Assembly: GCA_002708825.1 (NCBI GenBank)
Contig: PAPF01000039.1
Location: 79,419 to 143,418 of the forward strand
Direction: 5' to 3'
Length of the DNA: 64,000 nt
Source of the DNA: Phyllobacteriaceae bacterium
Lineage (GTDB): Bacteria > Pseudomonadota > Alphaproteobacteria > Rhizobiales > Rhizobiaceae
Of this stretch, positions 28,084 through 36,148 are shown in pieces. The translations under genes were made by a program, and so were the position numbers. Positions within the stretch are counted from its first letter, which is position 1, and every line of letters begins with the position of its first letter. Under the pieces are notes generated by a model. It made no database searches and was not told the DNA's origin. It saw nothing but the letters and a program-made list of their open reading frames with translations.

Positions 28084-28746
28084 TCACATCGCCGTGACGA
28101 GGCCGTCAAGCGAGGGCAGGATCAGGCTTGCCGGCATGTCGGCATATTCGTCGGGCTGTCCCGTCCGGTTGATCCAGACGGTGTGGAAACCGAAATGCGC
28201 CGCGCCTGCAATGTCCCAGCGGTTGGATGACTGGAAGGAGACAGCGTCCGGGTAGAGCTTCCAGTTGGCCGACACCAGATCGTAGACCTCGGGCCTTGTC
28301 TTGAATGTCCGCAGGGCGTCCACGGAAAACACGTCGTCGAGAAGGAGGTCGAGGCCCGACGACTTCACCGCCGCGTCCAGCATGGCCGGCGAGCCGTTGG
28401 ACAGGATGGCGAGGCGGGCGCCCCGGTCCTTCAGCGCTTTCAGCACGGCCGGCACTTCCGGATAGCAGTCGAGCTTCCAATAGGCATCGAGCAGGTTCTG
28501 GCGCAGTCCGGGATCGACGCTCGGCACCTTGCGGAAGGCGAAATCGAGCGCTTCCTCGGTGAGTTGCCAGAAATCCCTGTAGGTGCCGGTCATGGCCCGG
28601 ATCCAGGAATATTCGAGCTGCTTGGCGCGCCAGATGTCCGACAGCGCCTGTCCGTCCGGCCCGGCTTCGCCGGCATGCCGGCGAACCGCCGCGTGAACGT
28701 CGAACAGCGTGCCATAGGCATCGAAGACAAAGGCTTTGCGCGACAT
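28084..28746 (-). CDS. HAD-type (S)-2-haloacid dehalogenase
   Basis: 220 residues from ATG 28746, preceded by GGAGGG. Haloacid dehalogenase fold: nucleophile aspartate in FVFDAYGTLFD, motif II serine in LSNGSPAML, lysine in FKTRPEVY, and the acidic motif in SSNRWDIAGAAHFG. The SSNRWD form is the marker of type II L-2-haloacid dehalogenases, which hydrolyse 2-haloacids to 2-hydroxyacids. The physiological substrate may differ. Gene stands alone. Confidence 0.9.
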   Translation of the reverse strand: MSRKAFVFDAYGTLFDVHAAVRRHAGEAGPDGQALSDIWRAKQLEYSWIRAMTGTYRDFWQLTEEALDFAFRKVPSVDPGLRQNLLDAYWKLDCYPEVPAVLKALKDRGARLAILSNGSPAMLDAAVKSSGLDLLLDDVFSVDALRTFKTRPEVYDLVSANWKLYPDAVSFQSSNRWDIAGAAHFGFHTVWINRTGQPDEYADMPASLILPSLDGLVTAM

Positions 28747-28909
28747 CTGACCCTCCAATGCCGCGACTATCCGGCGCACCGGATGCAAACGTCAAGGGGA
28801 ATGGGCGCAAACCGGACCGCTTCGCGCAACCGGAGGATTGACGCGTCATGCATTTGGGCTTTCGATGGCGCCCGATTGAAAAAGCAGCAAAATAGGACGG
28901 GCATTCATC

Positions 28910-29776
28910 ATGGCAGTCGATACAACCGCGCAATCCACCACATGGACATGGGTCGACGGGGAATGGCACGAGGGCAATCCGCCGCTGATCGGCCCGCGCA
29001 CGCATGCCATGTGGCTTGGCTCGACGGTGTTCGACGGCGCGCGCTGGTTCGATGGCGTGGCACCCGATCTCGACCTGCACTGCCAGCGCGTCAACCGCTC
29101 GGCGGAAGCGCTTCTGATGAAGCCGACCATGGGCGCCGACGAGATCGAGGCGCTGACATGGGAGGGGATCAAGCGCTTCGACGGCAAGACCGCCATCTAT
29201 GTCAAGCCGATGTACTGGGCCGAGCATGGCGGCTACATGGGTGTGCCCGCCGATCCGGACTCGACCCGCTTTGCGCTGTGCCTGTTCGAGACGCCGATGA
29301 TCACGCCGGCCGGCTTCTCCGTCACCGTGTCGCCGTTCCGCCGGCCCACGGTGGAATGCATGCCGACCAATGCCAAGGCAGGCTGCCTCTATCCAAACAA
29401 TGCCCGCGCCGTTCTGGAAGCGAGGAATCGCGGCTTCGACAATTGTCTCGTGCGCGACATGCTGGGCAATGTCGCCGAGACCGGCACGTCGAACATCTTC
29501 ATGGTCCGCGACGGCGAGGTCTTCACCCCCGCGCCGAACGGTACCTTCCTGTCCGGCATCACCCGCGCCCGCACCATCGCGCTCCTGCGCGAGAAGGGCA
29601 TGACGGTGACGGAAAAGGCGCTGACGGTCGACGACTTCATGGGCGCCGACGAGATCTTCTCCACCGGCAACCATTCCAAGGTCGTGCCCGTCATCCGCAT
29701 CGAGGATCGCGAACTCCAGGCCGGACCGGTCGCCCGCACCGCGCGCGATCTCTACTGGGAATGGGCGCACGCCTGA
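28910..29776 (+). CDS. Branched-chain amino acid aminotransferase
   Basis: 288 residues. Fold type IV PLP aminotransferase: AMWLGSTVFDGARWFDG at the N-terminus, the PLP lysine in NAKAGCLYPNNARAVLEA, and ETGTSNIFMV with TFLSGITRARTI binding the phosphate. Typical of IlvE-like enzymes of alphaproteobacteria that transfer amino groups to or from leucine, isoleucine and valine. A D-amino-acid or other class IV specificity cannot be excluded, and a second ilvE may exist elsewhere. Confidence 0.88.
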   Translation: MAVDTTAQSTTWTWVDGEWHEGNPPLIGPRTHAMWLGSTVFDGARWFDGVAPDLDLHCQRVNRSAEALLMKPTMGADEIEALTWEGIKRFDGKTAIYVKPMYWAEHGGYMGVPADPDSTRFALCLFETPMITPAGFSVTVSPFRRPTVECMPTNAKAGCLYPNNARAVLEARNRGFDNCLVRDMLGNVAETGTSNIFMVRDGEVFTPAPNGTFLSGITRARTIALLREKGMTVTEKALTVDDFMGADEIFSTGNHSKVVPVIRIEDRELQAGPVARTARDLYWEWAHA

Positions 29777-29849
29777 TCCCGGTCGCCGGCGGATTTGCAA
29801 GCGGCGGTTTTTTCTGGAAATAAAGCAGACGGTTTCTTGCCGCCAGCCG

Positions 29850-29875
29850 TTGACACCTTATGTCTGTCGGCAGAC
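29850..29875 (+). promoter_or_regulatory. Possible sodB promoter with inverted repeat
   Basis: TTGACA at 29850-29855 is a consensus -35 box, but the expected -10 position (around 29873) is poor. GTCTG-TCGG-CAGAC (29862-29875) is an inverted repeat in the spacer. It may be a regulator site or an mRNA hairpin before sodB. Confidence 0.25.
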
Positions 29876-29904
29876 GCAATCCAACATTGCCAGAGGAGAT
29901 GAAG

Positions 29905-30507
29905 ATGGCTTTCGAACTTCCCGACCTGCCGTATGACTACGAGGCCCTTGCGCCCTACATGTCGCGGGAGACGCTGGAATACCATCACGACAAGCACCAC
30001 AAGGCCTATGTCGACAACGGCAACAAGCTGGCCGAGGAAGCCGGCATGGCCGGCCTGTCGCTGGAGGATGTGGTCCGCCAGAGCCATGGCAAGATCCCGG
30101 GCCTCTTCAACAACGCCGCCCAGCACTACAACCACGTCCATTTCTGGAAGTGGATGAAAAAGGACGGCGGCGGCAAGGCGCTGCCCGGCGCCCTCCAGAA
30201 GGCTGTCGATTCCGATCTTGGCGGTTATGACAAGTTCCGTTCCGACTTCATCAATGCCGGCGTCACGCAGTTCGGCTCGGGCTGGGCCTGGGTCGCGGTC
30301 AAGGACGGCAAGCTGGAGATCATGAAGACGCCCAACGGCGAGAACCCGCTCGTCCACGGCGCATCGCCGATCCTTGGCGTCGACGTGTGGGAGCACTCCT
30401 ACTACATCGACTACCGCAATGCCCGCCCGAAATATCTCGAAGCCTTCGTCGACAGCCTCATCAACTGGGATTACGTGCTGGAAATGTACGAGAAGGCTTC
30501 GGCCTGA
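29905..30507 (+). CDS. sodB: Superoxide dismutase (Fe type)
   Basis: 200 residues from ATG 29905, with GAGGAG 6 bases upstream; an in-frame ATG at 29899 is too close to it. Metal ligands are the histidine in LEYHHDKHHKAY, the histidine in AAQHYNHVHFW, and Asp and His in DVWEHSYY. The glutamine in NNAAQHYNH is the form found in Fe- rather than Mn-enzymes, though cambialistic members exist. No signal peptide, so cytoplasmic. A strong terminator follows, making a single-gene unit. Confidence 0.94.
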   Translation: MAFELPDLPYDYEALAPYMSRETLEYHHDKHHKAYVDNGNKLAEEAGMAGLSLEDVVRQSHGKIPGLFNNAAQHYNHVHFWKWMKKDGGGKALPGALQKAVDSDLGGYDKFRSDFINAGVTQFGSGWAWVAVKDGKLEIMKTPNGENPLVHGASPILGVDVWEHSYYIDYRNARPKYLEAFVDSLINWDYVLEMYEKASA

Positions 30508-30522
30508 TCGTCTTCCCGCAAG

Positions 30523-30550
30523 CCCCGGCGGTCCACCGCCGGGGTTTTTT
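30523..30550 (+). terminator. Rho-independent terminator of sodB
   Basis: CCCCGGCGG (30523-30531) pairs with CCGCCGGGG (30536-30544) around TCCA, followed by six T at 30545-30550. It begins 15 bases after the sodB stop. Confidence 0.93.
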
Positions 30551-30701
30551 CTGGGGTGTTGCCGATCGTTGAACGCAGCGTTCCATTATGTCGCACAGCC
30601 GCTCACGCAAGCGTGATCCCGTTCGCGGCACGAATCCATAAGATGGCTGGCGACCGCGGCCGAATGCCCCGGCAGGTTGAACCCAATGGAGGACTGCACC
30701 G

Positions 30702-31151
30702 ATGAAGAAGATCGCCCTGGCCCTTTCCGCAATTGCCCTGTCGGCCGCTGCCGCGACAGCCGCTGACGACCCGATCGGCGTCCGCAAGGCACTCATGCAG
30801 GCAACCGGCGCCTCGGCCGGCACCGCAAGTGCGATGATGAAGGGCGATCTGGACTACAATCCCGCCGTCGCAAAGGCCTCCATCGCCACCATGGCCGCCG
30901 TCGCCAAGGCCTATGGCGACTATTTCCCCGAAGGCTCCGACATGGGGGCCGACACCACCGCCGCCCCCAAGATCTGGGAAGATGCGGCCGGTTTCCAGGA
31001 GGCGCTTGCCAAGTTCCAGGCTGATACTTCGGCTGCCATGCAGGCCTCCGGCAAGGACGGCCCGGCCGATCTCGATGCCTTCAAGGCGGCGATGGGGCCG
31101 GTCCTGGCCAATTGCAAGTCCTGCCATGAGGGTTTCCGCGTCAAGAAGTGA
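30702..31151 (+). CDS. Class II cytochrome c (c'/c556 type)
   Basis: 149 residues with a Sec signal peptide (cleavage near TAA-DDP), so periplasmic. The four-helix bundle cytochrome c family is shown by the C-terminal heme site CKSCHEGFRVKK and the preceding helices. GGAGG lies 9 bases upstream of the ATG. The diheme cytochrome gene begins 23 bases downstream, probably co-transcribed, and the two may pass electrons between them. The partner dehydrogenase is not seen. Confidence 0.92.
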   Translation: MKKIALALSAIALSAAAATAADDPIGVRKALMQATGASAGTASAMMKGDLDYNPAVAKASIATMAAVAKAYGDYFPEGSDMGADTTAAPKIWEDAAGFQEALAKFQADTSAAMQASGKDGPADLDAFKAAMGPVLANCKSCHEGFRVKK

Positions 31152-31174
31152 CGCGGGGCAGGGGTGTTTGATCC

Positions 31175-32083
31175 ATGATGCGCAAGCTCGTCCTTCTGGC
31201 GGTTCTCCTGGCCCTGTCGGGCGGGCTTGTCTTCTGGGTTGTCACCATGCCGCGCACGCTCTCGGCCAGCGAGGCCGCGGCCTTGCCGCAAGGCGATCCG
31301 CAGGCCGGCGAAACGGTCTTCAACGCTGCCGGCTGCGCCTCCTGCCATGCCCGGGCCGAAGCGAAGGGCGAGGCGAAGCTGGAACTGGCCGGCGGGCAGC
31401 GATTCGCCACCGGATTCGGAACTTTTGTCGCGCCGAACATCTCGCCCGATCCGCAGGCCGGCATCGGCGGCTGGACGCCGCAGCAGTTCGCCAATGCGGT
31501 GATGCGCGGCGTCTCGCCTGACGGCGCCCACTACTATCCGGCCTTTCCCTACACCTCCTATGCGCGCATGGCACCCGCCGACGTGGCGGATCTCTTCGCC
31601 TACATGCAGACATTGCCGCCCGTCGCCGAGAGGGCGCCCGCAAACGAGGTCTCCTTCCCCTTCAGCATCCGGCGCACGCTTGGTGTCTGGAAATGGCTTT
31701 TCGTACGCGACGGGCCCGTCGTGGCCCTGCCTGCCGGTGCGGACGATGGCCTTCGCCGCGGGCAATATCTCGTCGAGGGACCGGGCCATTGCAGTGAATG
31801 CCATACCCCGCGCAATGCCCTCGGAGGGCTCGACTACAGCCGCTGGCTGAAGGGCGGTCCGGCCGCCGAAGGCGAGGGAAAGGTGCCCGACATCTCCCCC
31901 TCGGGCATCGGCTCATGGTCCGCGAAGGACATTGCCTATTATCTGGAAAGCGGCTTCACGCCGGATTTCGACAGCGTTGGCGGCACCATGGTGGCCGTGC
32001 AGGAAAACATGGCGAAACTTCCCGCGTCGGATCGCGAGGCCATCGCCGCCTATCTGAAGGCGCTGCCGGATTCGGGAAGCTGA
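31175..32083 (+). CDS. Diheme cytochrome c
   Basis: 302 residues. An N-terminal signal anchor (residues 5-25) precedes two class I cytochrome c domains. The first has CASCH at about residue 54 and the second CSECH at about residue 206. PAFPYTSYARM contains the distal methionine of domain one, and GTMVAVQENM that of domain two. It resembles the cytochrome subunit of alcohol or aldehyde dehydrogenase-like complexes and gluconate dehydrogenases, but no dehydrogenase gene is adjacent. Membrane-attached, facing the periplasm. Confidence 0.9.
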   Translation: MMRKLVLLAVLLALSGGLVFWVVTMPRTLSASEAAALPQGDPQAGETVFNAAGCASCHARAEAKGEAKLELAGGQRFATGFGTFVAPNISPDPQAGIGGWTPQQFANAVMRGVSPDGAHYYPAFPYTSYARMAPADVADLFAYMQTLPPVAERAPANEVSFPFSIRRTLGVWKWLFVRDGPVVALPAGADDGLRRGQYLVEGPGHCSECHTPRNALGGLDYSRWLKGGPAAEGEGKVPDISPSGIGSWSAKDIAYYLESGFTPDFDSVGGTMVAVQENMAKLPASDREAIAAYLKALPDSGS

Positions 32084-32090
32084 GAGACGT

Positions 32091-32549
32091 TCAGGCCGGA
32101 AGCAACGCGCTCACTCCGGCGGCAACCGCGACATAGCGTCCGGTCTTGGCCAGGCTGACAATCGCAAGGAAGCGCCAGAAGGGTTCACGCATCGCGCCGG
32201 CGACGAGCGTCAGCGGATCGCCGACGACCGGAACCCAGGACGCCAGCAGCGACCAGTAGCCATAGCGGCCATACCAGGCCCGCGCCCGCTCCAGCCGTGA
32301 CGGCGCGCCGCCTGCCGGTTGCGCCTGTGCGAGACGCCCGGCCTGCCGCCCCAGCCACCAGTTGACACAGGATCCGAGCACGTTGCCCGCCGATGCGACG
32401 GCCACGACAGTGAGCACGGGGACCAGTCCGGCCGCGAGAAGGGCCGCCAGCACCCCTTCCGAGGTGCCGGGCAGCAGCGTGGCCGAGGTGAAGGCGGAGA
32501 CGAACATGCCGGCCAGGCCGGCGTCCCCGGCAAGTGCCGGGTCAGTCAT
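32091..32549 (-). CDS. YqaA-family membrane protein
   Basis: 152 residues, with helices at about 10-25, 30-50, 95-115 and 120-145. Segments FTSATLLPGTSEGVLAALLAAG, NVLGSCVNWWLGR and PVVGDPLTLVAGAMR are typical of the YqaA subgroup of the DedA/SNARE-associated superfamily, membrane proteins of unknown transport function linked to phospholipid homeostasis. It overlaps the 3' end of the oligopeptidase gene by 8 bases and is co-transcribed with it. Confidence 0.85.
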   Translation of the reverse strand: MTDPALAGDAGLAGMFVSAFTSATLLPGTSEGVLAALLAAGLVPVLTVVAVASAGNVLGSCVNWWLGRQAGRLAQAQPAGGAPSRLERARAWYGRYGYWSLLASWVPVVGDPLTLVAGAMREPFWRFLAIVSLAKTGRYVAVAAGVSALLPA

Positions 32550-34647
32550 CCGCCTTGCCCGTCACCTTCAGCGCGAAGGCATAGGTATAGGCGATCTCCT
32601 CCAGCCGCGAGAACCGCCCCGAGGCGCCGGCATGGCCCGCATCCATGTTGATGCGGAACAGCACGGGATTGCCCGAGATTGAAAATTCGCGCAGCTTCGC
32701 CACCCATTTCGCCGGCTCCCAGTAGGTCACGCGCGGATCGGTCAGGCCGGCCACCGCCAGGACCGGCGGATAGGGCAGGGCGGAGACATTGTCATAGGGG
32801 CTGTAGGCGGCAATCGTCGCATAGTCGGCCGGCGAGGTGATCGGATTGCCCCATTCCGGCCATTCCGGCGGGGTCAGCGGAAGCGTGTCGTCCAGCATCG
32901 TGTTGAGAACGTCCACGAAGGGGACTTCCGCCACGATGGCGCCGAAATCGGCCGGCGCCATGTTGGCCACCGCACCCATCAGCATGCCGCCCGCCGAACC
33001 GCCCTGCGCCACGATCCGGTCATGCGCGGTGAAGCCCTCGGCCACCAAGTGGCGCGCGGCGGCGATGAAGTCGTTGAAGGTATTGGTCTTCTTCTCCCGC
33101 TTGCCCTCCTCGTACCAGTGATAGCCCTTGTCCTTGCCGCCCCGGATATGGGCGATGGCGTAGACGAAGCCGCGATCGACCAGGCTCAGGCAATTGGTGT
33201 TGAAGGAGGCGGGAATGGTGATGCCATAGGAGCCGTAGCCGTAGAGAAGGCAGGGCGCGGTGCCGTCGAGCGGCGTATCCTTGCGGTAGAGCAGCGAGAC
33301 CGGCACGCTTTCCCCGTCGGGCGCGGGCGCATGGATCCGCCGCGTCACATAGGCGTCGGCATCATGGCCCGAAGGGACCTCCTGGGTTTTCAGGAGCACG
33401 CGTTCGCGTGTTGTCATGTCGTAGTCGAACACCTGCGACGGCGTGGTCATCGAGGAATAGGTGAAGCGGATGACATCCGTGTCGTATTCCAGCGAGCCGA
33501 TCAGTCCGAGCGAATAGGCTTCCTCGTCGAAGGCGATGGCGTGTTCGGCCCCGCTGGCGCGCTCGCGGATGACGATGCGCGGCAGGCCGTCCTTGCGTTC
33601 CAGCCGCACGAGATGGCGCGCGAACCCCATGATGGAGAGGATCAGCCGGCCCGGCTCATGCGGCACCAGTTCCACCCAGTTTTCCGGGACCGGATTGTCC
33701 GCCGGTGCCGTCATGATCTTGAAATCCTTGGCGCCGTCGGCATTGGTCAGAATGAAGAAGATGTCGCCGCCTTCCTCCAGGTCGTATTGCAGGCCGGCCT
33801 TGCGGGCGGCCACCAGCCTGGGCTCGAAGGACGAGCCATCGGCCGGCAGGATACGGTACTCCGAGGTCTCGTGGTCATGGATCGAGATCAGGACATGGCG
33901 GTTGTCGCGGGTGCCGCCGCAACCCATGAAGAAGCCCGGATCGGTCTCCTCGTAGACCAGCCTGTCCTCGCCGGCGTCGGTGCCGATCCGGTGGTAGAGC
34001 AGCTTCGAGGGGCGGTGGCTTTCATCCAGGTGCGAATAGAAAAAGCCGGCGGACCGTGAATCCCACGTCCCGCTGCCGCCGGTATCCTCCACCCGGTCCG
34101 GCAGGTCCTCGCCGCTCGCCAGGTCGCGTACGGTCAGCGTGAAGAACTCCGAGCCCTTGTCGTCATGGCCCCACAGAAGGCGGGCATGGTCGGGTGAGTG
34201 ATCGGCGCTGGCAAGCCGGAAATAGGCCTTGTCCTCGGCTTCCCGGTCGCCGTCGAGCAGGATTTGTCGTTCGCCGCCCTCGCGCGGGGTGCGGAAGAAG
34301 CGCGGCTGCTCGCCGCCGGTCACGAAGGACGAGCCATAGGCGAAAGGGCCGTCCTTCATGGGCACGGAGGAATCGTCTTCCTTGATGCGCCCCTTCATTT
34401 CGGCGAACAGCTTCTCCCGCAGCGCCTGCGTGTCCGCCATCCACTCCGTCTGGTAGGCGTTCTCCGCCTCCAGGTGGGCGCGGATTTCAGCGTCAAGCCT
34501 GGTCGGGTCCTTGAACATCTCCTGCCAGTTCGCCGCCCGCATCCAGGCGTAGTCGTCATTGCGTTCGATGCCGTGGCGGGTATCGCAGGACGGATGTTTC
34601 GGCGCGTGCGGGGCGGTGAGGTCGAGAAGGGGTCGAACTTTGGTCAT
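32542..34647 (-). CDS. ptrB: Oligopeptidase B (S9 family prolyl oligopeptidase)
   Basis: 701 residues from ATG 34647; the longer upstream frame is not needed. N-terminal seven-bladed propeller (roughly residues 75-420), then an alpha/beta hydrolase domain with the nucleophile in GGSAGGMLMG, the acid in the GLTDPRV region, and the histidine in MDAGHAG near the C-terminus. It cleaves short peptides after Lys and Arg. No signal peptide, so cytoplasmic. The yqaA gene overlaps its stop. Confidence 0.92.
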   Translation of the reverse strand: MTKVRPLLDLTAPHAPKHPSCDTRHGIERNDDYAWMRAANWQEMFKDPTRLDAEIRAHLEAENAYQTEWMADTQALREKLFAEMKGRIKEDDSSVPMKDGPFAYGSSFVTGGEQPRFFRTPREGGERQILLDGDREAEDKAYFRLASADHSPDHARLLWGHDDKGSEFFTLTVRDLASGEDLPDRVEDTGGSGTWDSRSAGFFYSHLDESHRPSKLLYHRIGTDAGEDRLVYEETDPGFFMGCGGTRDNRHVLISIHDHETSEYRILPADGSSFEPRLVAARKAGLQYDLEEGGDIFFILTNADGAKDFKIMTAPADNPVPENWVELVPHEPGRLILSIMGFARHLVRLERKDGLPRIVIRERASGAEHAIAFDEEAYSLGLIGSLEYDTDVIRFTYSSMTTPSQVFDYDMTTRERVLLKTQEVPSGHDADAYVTRRIHAPAPDGESVPVSLLYRKDTPLDGTAPCLLYGYGSYGITIPASFNTNCLSLVDRGFVYAIAHIRGGKDKGYHWYEEGKREKKTNTFNDFIAAARHLVAEGFTAHDRIVAQGGSAGGMLMGAVANMAPADFGAIVAEVPFVDVLNTMLDDTLPLTPPEWPEWGNPITSPADYATIAAYSPYDNVSALPYPPVLAVAGLTDPRVTYWEPAKWVAKLREFSISGNPVLFRINMDAGHAGASGRFSRLEEIAYTYAFALKVTGKADD

Positions 34648-34882
34648 GACGTCCTGGCTGAATGGCTGATCGGTCGGCGAAGCCCGGCTGTGCTTCCGGC
34701 CGGACGCATAGCGGCATCCGGCCGGGAAGGAAACACCGGCGGTCTCGAACATGGTGCGGCCCGTCCGCTTGCACAAGCACCGGGCAAGAAACCCGTGCCA
34801 GCATGGTTTCGGGCGCAAGGGGCCTTGATTGCGCCGGAAGGCTCCGGCAGGGTTTGCTCCCGACCCCGCCGGAGCCCCTTTG

Positions 34883-35515
34883 ATGTCAAGGATCACCTTT
34901 TACACGAACCCCATGAGCCGCGGCCAGATCGCCCGCTGGGCGCTGCACGAGGCCGGCGCGGCCTATGACGAGATCGTCCTCGACTACGGCTCCGACATGA
35001 AGTCCATCGAATACCTGGCGGTCAACCCGATGGGCAAGGTGCCGGCCATCGTTCACGAAGGCAACGCGGTCACGGAAGCCGCCGCCATCTGCCTCTACCT
35101 CGCCGATGCCTTCCCCGAGGCAGGCCTGCTGCCGGAAGGCAGGGCCGAAAAGGCCGACTACCTGCGCTGGACCTTCTTCGCCGCCGGCCCGGTGGAGCAG
35201 GCGGTTATCAACCGTTCGATGGGCTGGACGGCCGGTGACGACCTCAAGCCGCAGCGGCATCTCGGCTACGGCTCCTATGAGCGCACCATGGGCGTTCTCT
35301 CGGCCCTGTTCGAGACCCGCGACCATGTCTGTGGCGACCGGTTTACCGCCGCCGACATCTATGTCGGCTCTCAGGTCGACTGGGGCATGCAGTTCGGCAC
35401 GATCCCCGCGACGCCTGCCTTGCAGGACTACGCGGCACGCCTGCGCGCAAGGCCGGCCTACAAGGAGGCCAGGGCCGTGGATGCCGCCCACATCGCGCGG
35501 ATGCAGGGCGGCTGA
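34883..35515 (+). CDS. Glutathione S-transferase family protein
   Basis: 210 residues from ATG 34883, with GGAG at 34871-34874. N-terminal thioredoxin-like domain (ITFYTNPMSRGQIARWALHEAG, NPMGKVPAIVHEG with the cis-proline, and EAAAICLYLAD binding the glutathione gamma-glutamyl part), followed by an all-helical domain. The serine in PMSRG is the likely catalytic residue. Substrate unknown. It converges on msrB, 9 bases apart. Confidence 0.9.
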   Translation: MSRITFYTNPMSRGQIARWALHEAGAAYDEIVLDYGSDMKSIEYLAVNPMGKVPAIVHEGNAVTEAAAICLYLADAFPEAGLLPEGRAEKADYLRWTFFAAGPVEQAVINRSMGWTAGDDLKPQRHLGYGSYERTMGVLSALFETRDHVCGDRFTAADIYVGSQVDWGMQFGTIPATPALQDYAARLRARPAYKEARAVDAAHIARMQGG

Positions 35516-35524
35516 GGCCGAGGC

Positions 35525-35929
35525 TCAGCCCTCGTCGGGTTCGAAATCGAGCGCCACGCCGTTCATGCAGTAGCGCAGGCCGGTCGGCGCGGGGCCATCG
35601 TTGAAGACGTGGCCAAGATGCCCGCCGCAATCGGCGCAGCGCACCTCGGTGCGGCGCATGAACCACGAGCGGTCCTCGTGCTCGCTGACCGCATCGTCGC
35701 CCGCCGGTGCGTAGAAACTCGGCCAGCCAGTACCCGATTCGAATTTCGTCTCCGAGCGGAACAGCGGTTTCCCGCACCCGGCACAGCGAAACATTCCCGG
35801 CCGTTTTTCCCTGTTGAGCGGTGACGTTCCCGCACGTTCGGTACCGTGTTCCCGCAGGACGTGATACTGCTCCGGCGTCAGCGTCTCGCGCCATTCCGCG
35901 TCGCTCTTGTCGATCCTTGTCTTGTCCAC
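35525..35929 (-). CDS. msrB: Peptide-methionine (R)-S-oxide reductase
   Basis: 134 residues from a GTG start at 35929, with AGAGG about 8 bases upstream. No ATG is available in this frame close by, although the frame stays open far upstream. Two CxxC pairs (CAGC and CADC) bind zinc, the substrate site is [12 protein letters not shown], and the catalytic cysteine is in [11 protein letters not shown]. It repairs methionine-R-sulfoxide in proteins. It diverges from the mrp operon. Confidence 0.92.
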   Translation of the reverse strand: MDKTRIDKSDAEWRETLTPEQYHVLREHGTERAGTSPLNREKRPGMFRCAGCGKPLFRSETKFESGTGWPSFYAPAGDDAVSEHEDRSWFMRRTEVRCADCGGHLGHVFNDGPAPTGLRYCMNGVALDFEPDEG

Positions 35930-36148
35930 GCCGTTGATCCTCTTGTTCCATATTGTCCGGTTGTGACCGGAATATAGGACTGCTCGCCGGCTTATCATCC
36001 CGGCTGCAGGTGTTTTTACGCTGAATAAGCGGCGCGGAAACCGTTTTGCCGGACCGGCCGGTCTTGCCGCGCGCAAAACAATTCCATAATTGAGGGTGAG
36101 CGGGCGCGCCGGGGGGCGGGCCAGAACGAAAAGAAACCGGATCAGGAC

